A model generated the notes under the pieces. The model worked only from the letters and a program-made list of their open reading frames with translations. It ran no database searches and had not been told where the DNA came from. From Glandiceps talaboti (taxonomy: Eukaryota; Hemichordata; Enteropneusta; Spengelidae), in assembly GCF_964340395.1 (NCBI RefSeq), contig NC_135571.1, forward strand, positions 11,921,440 to 11,985,439: a stretch of DNA of 64,000 nt, in the 5' to 3' direction. Below are positions 45,724 to 58,841 of this stretch, one piece after another. Positions within the stretch are counted from its first letter, which is position 1. Each line of letters starts with the position of its first letter. Both the position numbers and the translations under genes were made by a program.

Positions 45724-48700
45724 GTTGGCCAGTCACAGGTGTATAAGACTAAATCTCAGTAGAAACTTCTCAGAGAACCCTCTAGCTTGTGAGTATTTTA
45801 CAGCTTAATCACAGCTACTTTGTATTGTTTAGTGTGTTGCCATGGTTCACTGATGAAACTTCAAACACTTAAAGGCTCCTGTGAGAGTTCACTAAAAGGT
45901 CAAACATTTTTCAACTGGCCACAGTGAAACACTAGGTGACCTAGTTTGGTAGACAATGAAGTCTGAATCTGTTATTGTCTACAAAAGTCAAATAGTTCAT
46001 TCGGCTACCAGTACATCATGATTTATATTATGCCTGGCATTGTAAATATACAGTACATGTATTTAGTTTATGTGTGTACACAATATATATCTTGTATCTG
46101 AGCTACTAACCAAAATATGAACTCATTTCTTTAACTTTACATAATAGACTAAATACTGACTTTATACATAAAAAGATTTTGACAAAAGTCAAACACTTCA
46201 TTCATTTTAACTAAATAATGATTTCTATATTTTTGTAACTTGTGATGTCTAGTGATGCAAAAATTCCTAATGTACATGTAGTTTGTGTTTCTCATAGTTT
46301 AGTAGACATTTCAGTTCAACAAGTGTTTGTGTCAAGTAGTTTTCTCAAGTTAATAATGATTTATATTGTGTCTGGGGTGATTTTTCAAGTAGTAAGACGT
46401 GATAAAATTGTTTTAACTCCAAAATAAATACCACATCTTCTTCCATAGGGCCACTTTAACTTGAACTTGAATAAAGATGGAGTGCTTTTGAACTGAACTT
46501 CATCACACACAAACAAACTTGTAAATTTTGAAGTCCAGAAGCTTATCTATGTAGTGATGGCGTGCCTTGAAGAAAATTCCAATGAATAGCGCCCTCTATA
46601 CACTTGTACCAGAATGTGCCACTCTCTATGTAATTTGTACAGGCTGTATTATTTTGGTTCATTTTGCATTTAGTCACTCAAGTCACATGATCACTCAAGT
46701 CACATGATCACTCTGAGATAACTGAAAAGAAAACCAAACATGGATAAGATTACGGTGACCTTTAACCCCACCACTCTATATTTCTTGTCCATTGTGTTAC
46801 AGACCAGCTAGTACAGATCAAGGTTTTGTATATCACTTGAATATTAACCTCTGTTTACCTTATCAACTCAAACTGATGCAGTGAATGAGCTTCACTCTCA
46901 GTAGTCAAGGACCTGGTTGCCTAGTAACAACATCAGCTGATGAATACATCACTCACTCACTCACTCACTCACTCCAATAAATACACATCATAGTTTGCAT
47001 GTTCTGAATCACAGAGAATGAAATTTAATAATCAGTTATATGAATATATTAAACATTGTCTAAATGTCTACTCTCGTAACATAGTAAGGGGAGACATCTA
47101 AAGATTGGTGTAGAGTAAAAACTAATTACTGGTACCCTTAGTTGGTGTTGTGGGGGAGACCAAAATAAGTTTTCATCACAAAATATTTTAGTCTCAACAA
47201 AGCCAAATGTAAACACATAATATTGGTGAAAATCAAAAGATGGAAAAAAAAGTTATTACAGGGAGATAATGTTGATAATATTGTTTTACCATGAGAGAAA
47301 TTCTTCTCTAATAAAATTGTATTTTTATCAGATTAAGTATGACATAGTTTTGAAATACTGCAAATAAAATGTATAAAATATCCCCAAGTGGTAGGCCAGG
47401 TCTGAGTTAAAACTGAAATAATTTATTTGTTTTCATGTGACACCTATCTTTTGAAGTCTCCCCGAAGCAATTCATTAATTTCTGTGTAAAAAATATAAAA
47501 TGTAGTACAATAGATATTGTAGTAGTCTTGGTTACCCAGAATCCCACTGCTGGGAGCTCATACAGCTACTACCATCCAGACGAGAGTCTTGGGAAACATA
47601 ATCCAAAGTTGCCAAAACCGGAAGTCACAGTCATGAAAAATAGGTTTACAAGTTACATTAGGCATGTTAGTTGTAAATAAGATATATCAGTCACTAGAGA
47701 CATGATAACCTGTCGTGAAGGTACCTGGATCATTCAGCCTGCAATGTTGGACATGAAATATTCCACAGCATGCACTGCTCTGGGAAAGAGATCTGGTGTA
47801 GGTGACTTAATTTGGATCACATTTCCCCAGACTCTTGTCTGGTTGGTCATATAGTAGAGACCCAGCACTGAGAGTCTGGGTAACTGAGTGTAGTTGTTAC
47901 AAAAAGAGCCATTCCCACCATTGAGGGCACTGTTCTGCATTCTCTGCTAGTTGTCATTCTTGTCAACTAGTCTCCATATTCACTCTGCTGGTTTTATGAC
48001 ATTTTTGTAGCAAATATCAGAATTTACAAATTTTATATACAATTTCTGAATGAGTAATCAAATGTCTTTTGAAAAGGTACACATATTTTACAATTCTTTA
48101 CATAATAATTTATATTTGAATACAAGTATTGACCAAAAATCAAGAATAGTTGAAAATTGTGCTGAAGTTAGTAGATAATCACCGATAGTGATTTTCTACT
48201 TACTTTACCCCTCCCCACCCAATCCACCCCACCTCCAGTGAAATGGTACAGCTCATTAGTATTAGGCTATCAGTGATGATATAGATGGCTAGGTTACTAT
48301 GGTGATAGCTACGTAAGTTTCTGAGTAATAAGAGTAACTTATTTATATATACATAATTCTTAAAAGTGACAATATGGATGAGGATTGGGTATTTATTTTG
48401 GATTTTTAATTTATCAAACAATTTTATCATGGCTTACTACTTAAAAAATCAATGTGAAACAACATATGCCAAGTCTGTAATTCAGTATATTACAAAAGAT
48501 TAATAAATGTGTAAAACAAATTTTTAATTTTTTTGCAATGTATTGAGTTGCAAACACAGACTTTGTCAATATTATTTCATGCTGATTTTTGAAGGAGGAA
48601 GTCATGATAAAATTGTTTTGTATCCAAAATAAATACCTAATCCTAATCCATATTGTCACTTTAATATGAAATAAGGAAACATTATACTTTCAGTGATATA

Positions 48701-48896
48701 AGTTTCTTGGTTACTATGGTGATAGCTAAGGTTTCTGAGTAATACAACAAATAATTCTTAATTTGGAATAAGGAAATATACTTTCAGTGATGATAACATT
48801 GTACCATATGTCCACTGTAGATCAAGGCACAATTTAGAAGCAAAGAATTCCACTCCAGTTGTCTTTGACTGTAAGATACAGCTGTGTTGTTCAGTC

Positions 48897-50332
48897 CTGT
48901 TAGACTTAAATTTCACCACTGGCTGAAATAACCCCTGTCAGACTTAAATTTAATCACTGACTGAAATAACCCCTATCAGACTTAAATTGAACCACTGGCT
49001 GAAATAACCCCTGTCAGACTTAAATTTAACCACTGGCTGAAATAACCCCTGTCAGACTTAAATTTAACCACTGGCTGAAATAACCCCTGTCAGACTTAAA
49101 TTTAACCACTGGCTGAAATAACCCCTGTCAGACTTAAATTTAACCACTGGCTGAAATAACCCCTGTCAGACTTAAATTTAACCACTGGCTGAAATAACCC
49201 ATGTCAGACTTAAATTTAACCACTGGCTGAAATAACCCCTGTCAGACTTAAATTTAACCACTGGCTGAAATAACCCCTGTCAGACTTAAATTTAACCACT
49301 GGCTGAAATAACCCCTGTCAGACTTAAATTGAACCGCTGGCTGAAATAACCCCTGTCAGACTTAAATTTAACCACTGACTGAAATAACCCCTGTCAGACT
49401 TAAATTTAACCACTGACTGAAATAACCCCTGTCAGACTTAAATTTAACCACTGGCTGAAATAACCCCTGTCAGACTTAAATTTAATCACTGACTGAAATA
49501 ACCCCTGTCAGACTTAAATTTAACCACTGACTGAAATAACCCCTGTCAGACTTAAATTTAACCACTGGCTGAAATAACCCCTGTCAGACTTAAATTTAAC
49601 CACTGACTGAAATAACCCCTGTCAGACTTAAATTGAACCACTGGCTGAAATAACCCCTGTCAGACTTAAATTTAACCACTGGCTGAAATAACCCCTGTCA
49701 GACTTAAATTTAACCACTGGCTGAAATAACCCCTGTCAGACTTAAATTTAACCACTGGCTGAAATAACCCCTGTCAGACTTAAATTTAACCACTGGCTGA
49801 AATAACCCCTGTCAGACTTAAATTTAACCACTGGCTGAAATAACCCATGTCAGACTTAAATTTAACCACTGGCTGAAATAACCCCTGTCAGACTTAAATT
49901 TAACCACTGGCTGAAATAACCCCTGTCAGACTTAAATTTAACCACTGGCTGAAATAACCCCTGTCAGACTTAAATTGAACCGCTGGCTGAAATAACCCCT
50001 GTCAGACTTAAATTTAACCACTGACTGAAATAACCCCTGTCAGACTTAAATTTAACCACTGACTGAAATAACCCCTGTCAGACTTAAATTTAACCACTGG
50101 CTGAAATAACCCCTGTCAGACTTAAATTTAATCACTGACTGAAATAACCCCTGTCAGACTTAAATTTAACCACTGACTGAAATAACCCCTGTCAGACTTA
50201 AATTTAACCACTGGCTGAAATAACCCCTGTCAGACTTAAATTTAACCACTGACTGAAATAACCCCTGTCAGACTTAAATTTAACCACTGGCTGAAATAAC
50301 CCCTGTCAGACTTAAATTTAACCACTAGCTGA
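48897..50332 (+). repeat. 38-bp minisatellite, about 37 copies, with 646-bp higher-order repeat (array 2)
   Basis: Same unit as 41452-42200. Rare variants recur at fixed spacing: CCCATGTC at about 49199 and 49845, and GAACCGCTGG at 49331 and 49977. Both pairs are 646 bp apart (17 units). The order of GGCT, GACT and TAATCACTGACT variants after each GAACCGCTGG agrees for at least seven units. So a 17-unit block was duplicated as a whole. Confidence 0.93.
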
Positions 50333-50589
50333 TTACATTATTGGCATATGATGTCATATCTTTACAGACTACATGTTGTCTTAATGCACTGTAACACAGG
50401 ATCTGAGTATATTCACCAATTTGTAATGGTCAGTGTCATTATTCTCATCTCACTTAATATCAAATACAGAATCTTTATCTGGTTGTACCTGTCCCGTGCT
50501 GTCATTTAAAGCTCAAAGTTATGATTTCAAACATCAGAATTGTCAGTTAAGTGTTATCAGTTTGAAAAGAGATGAGTTAAGAATTCAGA

Positions 50590-50785
50590 TAACAGTTGTC
50601 CCCCACACACAGGACTGTTACTGCCAGCAAATAATTCCACTACAGTTGTCCTCCACACACATGACAGTTACTGCCAGCAAAGAATTCCACTACAGTTGTC
50701 TTCCACACACAGGACTGTTACTGTCAGCAAAGAATTCCACTGCGGTTGTCCTCCACACACAGGACTGTTACTGTCGGCAAAGCTT
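50590..50785 (+). repeat. 50-bp tandem repeat, about 4 copies
   Basis: Same unit as 42441-42690, with CTACAGTTGTCCTCCACACA variants. It is part of the duplicated 3' flank. Confidence 0.88.
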
Positions 50786-51534
50786 TTGACTGCAAACTGT
50801 CAGTTTTGTTCAGCAGTGACTCTATGATAGAGGGTGCTGTTGATATTAAGCTGAGAGCTTTTGACGGTAAGCTGTCAGTTTTGTTCACTCCATGGTAGAG
50901 GGTGCTGTTGATAAGCTGAGAGCTTTTGACTGCAAACTGTCAGTTTTGTTCACTCCATGGTAGATGTAGACGCTGTTTATGATCATTGGTTTTGAGAATC
51001 AAGAATTCCACAGCTGAATTCTACATCTGGTAGTCACTGTCAAAGTATTGGTACTACTGCATACACACAATGTGAAACTGTTAATGGTTCACAGGATCTT
51101 GTAATTTTCAGATAGTGGTGACGTCTATACATGTTAACTCAGGTGTTCAAGTTAAGTGTCAGCTGGGTATAATGGTATAGATACTTTATTCAGTAGCAGT
51201 TGAAATAGTGATTGTACAATGGAAATAACAATTTTGGATTAATTTAATTCGACCTGGTTTGGCAGTTTAATGAAGGAGTTGCCATGGCTATTGAGTTCCA
51301 TAGACTCTTGGAGACTGATATGTTCATTTATAGTCATCAGGAAACTTTAAGTTTCTTCCATTGTTATCATTGTGGTCACTGTATATATTTATATTGGCTA
51401 CAGTTTGACAACATTTAGGAATGAAGTATCTCAATAATCCTCTAAGTCTTAGAGTGAGGTTATTACAAAATATTGTTTCTGGCAATGTTCATCACATACA
51501 GATGAGATTGATGTTGACTTTATGGTTTCTTTCT

Positions 51535-53630
51535 TCATTGAGTGAAGACCTTCAGACAGTCACTTTTATAGTCTGCGACAACAACTTTGACAGGCCAGTC
51601 ATCAGTTAGTGTCACAGAAACTGGTAACACCAATCCATCTTCTTCTCTATCAATACGACGTATGAATTGACCCTTCTTGTCAAATTTCTGTACTCTCTTA
51701 TTGCCTTGTTCTGTAATGTACAGAAATTCATCCTTGTCTACAGCCACAGATTCTGGCCAATACAGGTCACCATCTTCTTCTTCCTCCCCATTGTCACCAA
51801 ACTGATACAGGAATTGACAATCTTGATTAAAGACCTGTATACGATGGTTGTTGAAGTCTGGTACATACAGTCTTCCTTGTCTGCTGACACAAAGACGTGT
51901 AGGTCCTTTGAATTGAGCTGGTCCACTTCCATAGCTGCCTACTGTAGTGACGTATTTACCATCCTGGGTGTATTTCCTGATACAATGTGTTGTCTTGTCA
52001 GTATCCTCACCTTTACCATCCCAGTCAGTCACATAAACAGCGCCATCTACAGGGCTGATAGCTATACCCCATGGATACTTCATTTCTTTCTGTCCAAAGC
52101 ATCTGATAAGGTTTCCATCCTTGTCACTTACAACTATCTGCTTATTACCATCATCTGTCATGAAATAATTTCCATCATCTGACACTGCTACATCCCATGG
52201 TCTGAATTCATTCTTAAACTGAGTGAATGTTATAAATCTAATATGATTTCCATCTCTATCTATGACTTGTATCCTCCTATTCCAATTATCAGCAACAACA
52301 AATTGTCTTCTTTTGTTCATGATGACACCAGCTGGTCCATTAAAGCATCCTTTCTTACTCCCCTTCTTCCCCAGTATCTTCACCAATCTTTTGGTGACAG
52401 GAATACTGAACGGTGATCCTTGTATTAGTTGATCTCCAATTGCCATGGTAACTTGATGTCTGCCTTCCATTTCTCCTTTGACAGTGAATACCAGTGTACC
52501 ATCTCTGTTGTCAGTTACTTTGACATCTTCTCTTGTTCCATCTGGTTTTCTCATCTCAGCCTTCACAGCTGGTGTTGGTATGACTTGTCTTCCCTGGCTG
52601 TCTTTGGTTCTGATCACTATGTCACCTGACTCTCCTTCTAGTAGCTTTGATGGAAGTTTGTCAACAGTACACTTGGAGGCACATATCTCAGGCATTGTTG
52701 TTTTCACTCTACCAGTATCACTGGGATAACCTCTTGACCTTTGACCCATGTAGGAGCCTACCACATTTTGTGTTTCAGTTACCATGTCACTGTTCTCTGT
52801 CTTTCTGCACAGCAATCCCAGCATGCCCTGTCCTGGAACCTCTGTAGCTGGCTTAAATTCAATTACTTCTGGTTTAATGTTTGGGTTTGTTTCCATGGTG
52901 ATAAGGGCTTCAATATGCTGTACTGTTTGCTGTTTATTGGTCATCAGCTGAGCAGCACTCCCATGATGCATCAGTGCTTCTAGATAACCACATGTACTTG
53001 AAATGTTGCCATGTTTCATTTCCCATTCATCTATTTGGACTTCAGTAGTTTTTACTTTCTGTCCATACTCTGACTTCAACTCATCTACCAATCTCTTCTC
53101 TTCCTTCCTTATTTTCTGTACCATCTCTTCTGCTTTCTTTCTCACCTTCTTTTCTTCTTCCTGACACCGTACCTGTAGTTGGTTTCTGGTCTGTTTGACT
53201 TCTGATTTACATCTTTCAGTTTCCTTTTCTTTCTTTCTCAGCCTTGCCACCATTTCCTTCAACTGTATGATGCACTTATCTGCTGCCTCTTTGAGTTCTC
53301 TGTGGACATGTTTCTCACTGCGATGTTTAATCATGGCACAGTCAGTACACATAGTAACTTGACAGCTCTCACAGAAGTATTTGACTTCATTCTCTGGGTG
53401 AACATTACAGTAGACTTTTTGTGGTAGTAAACAACTAGTAGACCTTCCTTCTTTATACTCTTCTACTGTAATAATGGTATGATTTCTAGTCACCTTAGCT
53501 CTTCTATGAGACTTTGTACATGGAGGACAAAAATTGATATTACAATCTACACACCTGTTTGTTGCTGTGTTTTCATCACATCCTTCACAAAGCCCTGGAG
53601 CTGGTTCAGACAGTTCACTTGTTGGTTGAC
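51535..53630 (-). pseudogene. TRIM-NHL copy 4, B-box-to-NHL part (5' end cut by insertion)
   Basis: Open from the stop at 51535 up to 53630, where homology to the other copies stops at an inserted element. Coding homology extends upstream of the first Met (53493): it includes CEGCDENTATNRCVDCN and the B-box 1 ligands, and begins GCQPTSELSEPAPGLCEG, where copies 1-3 have only DVSEPG. Contents are both B-boxes, coiled coil, filamin-type Ig and NHL repeats. An extra EE lies in DNGEEEEDGDLYWPES. The missing RING start lies at 58571-58841, across the 4.94-kb insertion. A transcript starting in the element could give a RING-less TRIM-NHL from Met 53493, but nothing in the sequence proves expression. 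Confidence 0.85.
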
Positions 53631-53632
53631 AT

Positions 53633-56600
53633 CCCTTACAAAACTTGCAGGCCTGCGCTTAACCTTCATATTAGCATGTAAAGGCTAAGATATTAACCTT
53701 CAAACTGTTATTTTTGCCCATAAGCAGTACATAGGGCCTTAGCAGTTCACTAGCAGTTCCTTAGCATGTGTATATGCCGAAATATTTAAATGAGCTAAGC
53801 AGTTCAACTGCTAGCAAGGCCTGCTCCTTAACCTTCAAGATTAGCAGTTCAACTGCTAGTTAAGCCTTCACAGTTCACTAGCAGTTCCTTAGCATGTGTA
53901 TAGGCCGAAATATTTAAATGAGCTTAGCAGTTCAACTGCTAGCAAGGCCTGCATGTAAAGGTTAAGATATTAGCCTGTATACAGTTTGTTATTCAGCAGT
54001 ACACTTGAATTTGACAGCTTGCAAATGCACAAAATATATGCCAGTGAGTCCACTTCATGAATGTGATGTAGAAGTGCAATTGTTTTTTTTACCTCTTTGA
54101 ATACATATTTAAAAGGATGTCCACTACTCACCAGATTAGACTTCACTACAGAACTTGCATACACAATAAACCTGCACGGAATCAAAATATACTAAGAAAT
54201 CTTCATTTATTTACTTCTTGTTACTATACTGTTGAACTAAATATAGATGATAAAGTACAATTGGAAGTGATATATCTAAAAATCACTTTGATACAGGCTC
54301 AAAACTTACAGAAAAACAAGAACTTTTGTTCTAAAACATTCAATGGGAACTATCGGTATTACAAGATATCAGTCTTGCCAGGTCATGCTTACATCTTGCG
54401 TTGCTTAGTTTATTGGTAACTTTTTTATTGAAAGCTGTCTCTGTGATGTCATATTTCATTCCGGAATCCTGTTCTCTCGCTAACAGGTACTCTATAGATA
54501 AAACAAAGGTGTACATTAGTATCTGATTGAAGTCACGGATGCATTTTCATAGGAACACCAAGCTCAAGCATTTGCATTTTAAAGTTATAGTGACTTGTTT
54601 AAAATCAACTTATTAAACTCATAATGCATATTATATCTTACACACAAAAAGCTGACAAATGGGTTATTACATGCATAGTAAATCCAAAGAAACAACCATT
54701 GCTCATTAGACATCCATTTGCATCTGTAGTCTAGTAAATAATGTAAATTCAAGCAATCCAAATAGCTGCTATGCCATATTTCATGCCACACTTGAGGTCA
54801 GAGTGGAACAAGTATATTTGTTGCTATGCATGGCACCATGGGATCCGGCAATTAGTGGAGTTGGCATATTTGTGCTGCACAAAATCAGACGATTTCTTTT
54901 TTCTTTAAGTTTGCGGTTGCTTGATTTTATGACAATTACGCCTCTGTTTGGGTGTGTAACTCTATTTCAGGTAATATACTATGAAACTGGAAATTATTTT
55001 TAGGCAGTTTTAATTTTATGCCCAATCATGAACATGAAAATAAAACTGTGTGACTGTAGATGTAAATTATTTTAGATGCAAGTCAGACTCAGGATAACAT
55101 TTTCATACAGTGTTACTATCGACTGCCATCACTATCATGGTACAAGGAGAAACAAATTTTTATTTAATGCACTGTATATGTACTTTACAGTAAGCATCTA
55201 TAATTACAGTAGCCTAATGTCAAATTTCATTGTTCTCAACACATTGTTTATGTGCACAAACAACACTGAATACCTTGTTGGCTCTAAAATTAAATGTGAA
55301 TAATCAACTTGATTTCCTATAGCACGAATATAACATTGCATGTTAATATCTCGGTTCACTGTAATACAAGATAAATAATTATCAATATACATTGCTCCTT
55401 TTAATTGTCTTACTTTTTATTGCCTCGATTTGATGGCTGTCCAAAGGTACTTTAGATTCCACACCACTTCCCCATGCCACAACTATTTGCAAGCTCTTCA
55501 AAGGTGAAGACGATGTCAATCAGTTCATTCAATAGAACACCTACAGATATTGATAACAAAAAAAAATGTCAAAAAACTAAACAAAACATGTTTATCATCA
55601 CTCAAAAATAAAATTAGTATGTGTTGACAAAAATAAAATACTGACATTTGGTTGTTGCTAAGGGTGCGTCATGGTTGCTAGAGCAAATTTTGCTGATTCT
55701 TTTAGGAAAAGAACACTTTTAGAAATGACTCCGGATGGACCCTATTGTATAAGTCCTCATCCTGGACTTCATCTGATTGGGACTAAAAATAAACATCATA
55801 ATTGTGACAGTTGTAACTCACTGTTCTCAAGTGTAAAGAATAGTCGGCCTGTGTGAGTTATAAAACAAATTGTTGATAAGCCAATATTTCTTCTAGTGTC
55901 ATATATATTTTACTCACCAAAATAATCTTTTGACTATGAAGCCTTCTTCTCTGCCTTGAACAGCTTTAAAGATGAGACTTTGACATCACCATATAGATTA
56001 GGGTTGTTTTTAATCTTAACAAGAATCCTTTCCTGCAAAAGTAACAACATATGATTAAGTATAAACTTCCTTAACTTGAAGGATTGTTACTTTTTAAAGC
56101 AACACAAACTAAGTTTATGTGTAAGGGAATTTCTTTTACTCTTCTTTTTAAAAAAAATTAGAACCTTCGTTTCTGTAATAATAACTGTAATTCAATGTGA
56201 ACACACTCTACATATATTATCACTCATATCCATACATTTTAAAAAAAAAACATTCTTTCATAATAAATCCAAGCACAGATTATAATTGAACGAAAAACTA
56301 ATGTTCTTTCTCAGTCTCAGACTTTTTTTCTAGTCAGCCTTTGATAGTTTTCACAGAAAATTTGCAATGCTTTGAAAATAAATATCAAGGGCATGAACAA
56401 TTTCAAAACAAACAGAAATGTGCAAACTAAACATAGGAATATCGTCTTGATGAAACCTGTGGTACATGAGACTTGCCATACCTTACTGCTGAGCACTCCA
56501 AAACTGTGAAATAGTTTGTGGCATCATTTCCCGCAATTTTTGAAGGTAATTCAGCATCATACAATTTACGATGTTAAACTACAGCTAGCAGGTTTTCGGA

Positions 56601-58570
56601 TTAAATTTGAACAGATAACTAAAGATCTGATATAATAACGGCATTACTTTGACGACGTTATGCAAGTCTGCACTAATTTACCAAATTCTCTCGAGCTCGT
56701 TACTGTGACACGTATCAGTGACAATGCACCGTGGCCATGTCATACTTTGTCTTTGTACATGGTCACTTATTTTTCATTGTTTTAATATTGTTCTTTCTTC
56801 AAAATCATGTTTCCAATCTCTCTTCAAAGTAGTACACTGTAACAGTCATTGATGACATTGAACACTGATGGTTCCAAGGACTGACTCACAGGTGACAAGT
56901 CATGGCAAATGCATTGCGTCCCGAACGTTGAATAACGCAACCCATGTGTATGAATCTTTGATCAAAAAGCCTTATTATTATTAACTGTAAGATGTTCAAA
57001 TTGTCACAGAATTTATCATAACCATATATGTCACGTAATACAACAGACATTGGAAATCAAATGTGGGTTGAAATAAGATAACTTACCCGCCGAATGGTAT
57101 ACCACCACTCCCTCGTATTCTTGTGGGTGAACTACCGCTTCGCCACTTTCAGTTATTTCCTCTGTTTCGAAGTTACATGTAACCCTCACTCCTACTTCGA
57201 CATTTGTATCGTCGTCTAATTCATCGGCCCTTTTTATGATCAATGTACTGTCAAAAGGGAAATACAGTTGGACGAAAATGTGCGAGGCTGCCATGTTGAA
57301 TCACATACGTACACTGTCCGTTGGAAGAAAAGACGCGGCAAGCAAAGTGATTGGTCAGTTTCAACTGGGTCATAGGTCAAATATTCGTATATCCAATGTC
57401 GCAAAATCCACTGCTAAATTGCCAACCCTATTTCACGTATTTATATCGTTTTGCATAGTAGCAATGATGCACGAGTGTAACTCTTTTTCAATAGTGTATC
57501 AATCAAATACCATGGACTTCCGTGTGGACCACGACTGGTAACATTTTATGACGTCATACTTCACCCATTTACGTTACGTATTCTCACCCATTTACGTTGT
57601 TGTGGTACACTGTAGCTCTGTATGTATGCGCTACGATGTTCGACACGTCGTTCCATCCAGAGCTAGGGTACACTGTAAAAAGGGAGGCAATTGCACCGAT
57701 CGCGATGGAGTTGCTGTGTTCGAGAGTGAGCATGTGGCCAGCCTATTTGATGATTAACGAACTCCCAATTAAACAAAAGAAAGCTCGTGAAAATATTGTA
57801 TGGAATATAAGTATTTCTTTTTTGTACTTGTATTTATAGTTGCAAAACTGTAGTAGTAACTGGATACACGATAAATATAGTGAACTCTAGACTGTTGTAC
57901 CTTTGGTATTTGACTCTTGATCAGCTCATGCTCTTAGCTGTACTTGATATGATAATATGATATGATATTAATAAACCAATATGTATTAAACTGCAAACTG
58001 ATTATTGTAAAACGTTGTCTAACATCAATGTGGAATTTTTACATTAAGTTAATAAATGACTTAGATTTCAAATGTTACACTGTTACAGCAACCACAGGCC
58101 AGATTTAAACAAAACACAGTATAAATACTCAGAGATCTCTGTTCTAGTACTTCGAACTGTTATTTTTTTGCTACTACACCAGTTACACTTAGCATGCACA
58201 ATTTTCAACAGCTAAGGCCTAGTCATAGTAGCAGTTGAGCTTAGCATGCAGAATCTGCAACTGCTAAGGCCAAGTCATAAAACCAGTTTTGGCAGTTGCA
58301 CTTAGCATGCACAGTTTTCAACTGCTAAGGCCTAGTCATAGTAGCTGTTGGGCTTAGCATGCAGAATTTGCGACTGCTAAGGGCCATTCATATTAGCAGT
58401 TCGAACTTGTGCTTTACATGCTAAGAGCAATATACTAGCAGTTCAAATTTTTAGAAATTTCTCTAACTGCTAAGATATTCCAAAAACTGTTAAGATTAGC
58501 AGTTCGACTGTTAGTACTAACAGTTCACAGGCCTGCAAACTGTTAACTTAGCAGTTCAGTTTTGTAAGGG
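53633..58570. mobile_element. 4.94-kb TIR element inserted in TRIM copy 4
   Basis: The left end CCCTTACAAAAC (53633-53644) is the exact inverse of the right end GTTTTGTAAGGG (58559-58570). Further in, both ends share TGCAGGCCTG, with about 20 bp extra on the right. AT flanks both sides (53631-53632 and 58571-58572). Removing the element plus one AT rejoins the TRIM frame (GGGAGAT then GTCAACC), as expected for a 2-bp target duplication. Subterminal regions hold repeats rich in AGCAGTTCAACTGCTAGC and TTAGCATGC palindromes (53640-53960, 58170-58560). No transposase ORF is visible, so it is probably non-autonomous. It carries the two-exon gene at 55452-57294. Superfamily not assigned. Confidence 0.85.
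55452..57294 (-). CDS. Small two-exon gene inside the TIR element; BEN-like C-terminus (tentative)
   Basis: Exon 1 at 57294-57087 starts MAASHIFVQLYF and ends at a GTAAGT donor in phase 1. Exon 2 at 55540-55452 has a TGTAG acceptor, reads on in that phase, and ends LANSCGMGKWCGI-stop. The product is about 99 residues. Exon 1 has base composition and codon use unlike its surroundings (CGA, GCG, TCG codons), which supports real coding sequence. LNELIDIVFTFEELANS resembles the LFxxEELxxS pattern of BEN domains, DNA/protein-binding modules, but is too short for a full domain. Between them, 56033-55917 contains another open segment (KIKNNPNLYGDVKVSSLKLF) with splice-like ends but the wrong phase; it may be an alternative 3' exon. 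Function unknown. Confidence 0.5.
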
Positions 58571-58841
58571 ATCTCCCTATAATGTCAATCAGTGAGTTCA
58601 TGAAGAAGTTGCCTTGTAACTCTGCTACTCTACCATTTGGTACTTCACAAGATTTTTTGCAGACGGAACATTTTAGCTTACCACTTCTCCTCACCAGTTT
58701 TGTCAGACAATCTTGACAAAAAGTGTGTTGACATGGTAGGATTTTGGGATTCTTGTACGTCTCCAAGCAAATTGTACAGGAAAGATAATCTTTTCCAAAT
58801 TCTTTCAGAAAAGTTTCCAAGTCTGGAATTGCAGTCGCCAT
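58571..58841 (-). pseudogene. TRIM copy 4, severed RING-domain 5' end
   Basis: Starts MATAIPDLETFLKE (58841) as in all copies and contains a complete C3HC4 RING (CTICLETYKNPKILPCQHTF, CQDCL, CSVC) and then NFFMNSLIDIIGR, where homology ends at the inserted element. The frame runs on into the element and stops at 58548 after LTKLNC. It is more divergent from copies 1-3 (LETYKNPKILPCQ, SGKLKCSVCKKSCEVPNGRV) than is the rest of copy 4 at 51535-53630. That suggests the downstream part was homogenised by gene conversion while the RING was not. A truncated RING-only peptide of 97 codons is possible. Confidence 0.85.

Larger units (their letters stand above)
45724..51534. other. Region between TRIM copies 3 and 4; non-coding
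   Basis: A close duplicate of 38316-43368, with a much longer 38-bp array and with 65-bp GAGAGCTTTTGAC units before the shared 3' flank (about 50780-50960). A 72-codon minus ORF at 48441-48659 recurs almost unchanged at 40986-41204. This conservation comes from the duplication and is not evidence of a gene. Confidence 0.7.

Noticed and set aside
48897-50332. Regular 38-bp array considered as a CRISPR array
   Set aside because: Units abut with no unique spacers, and the window is clearly eukaryotic; it is a minisatellite.
55671-55856. 61-codon plus ORF inside the TIR element
   Set aside because: No homology pattern recognised, no splice context, opposite strand to the only supported gene there.
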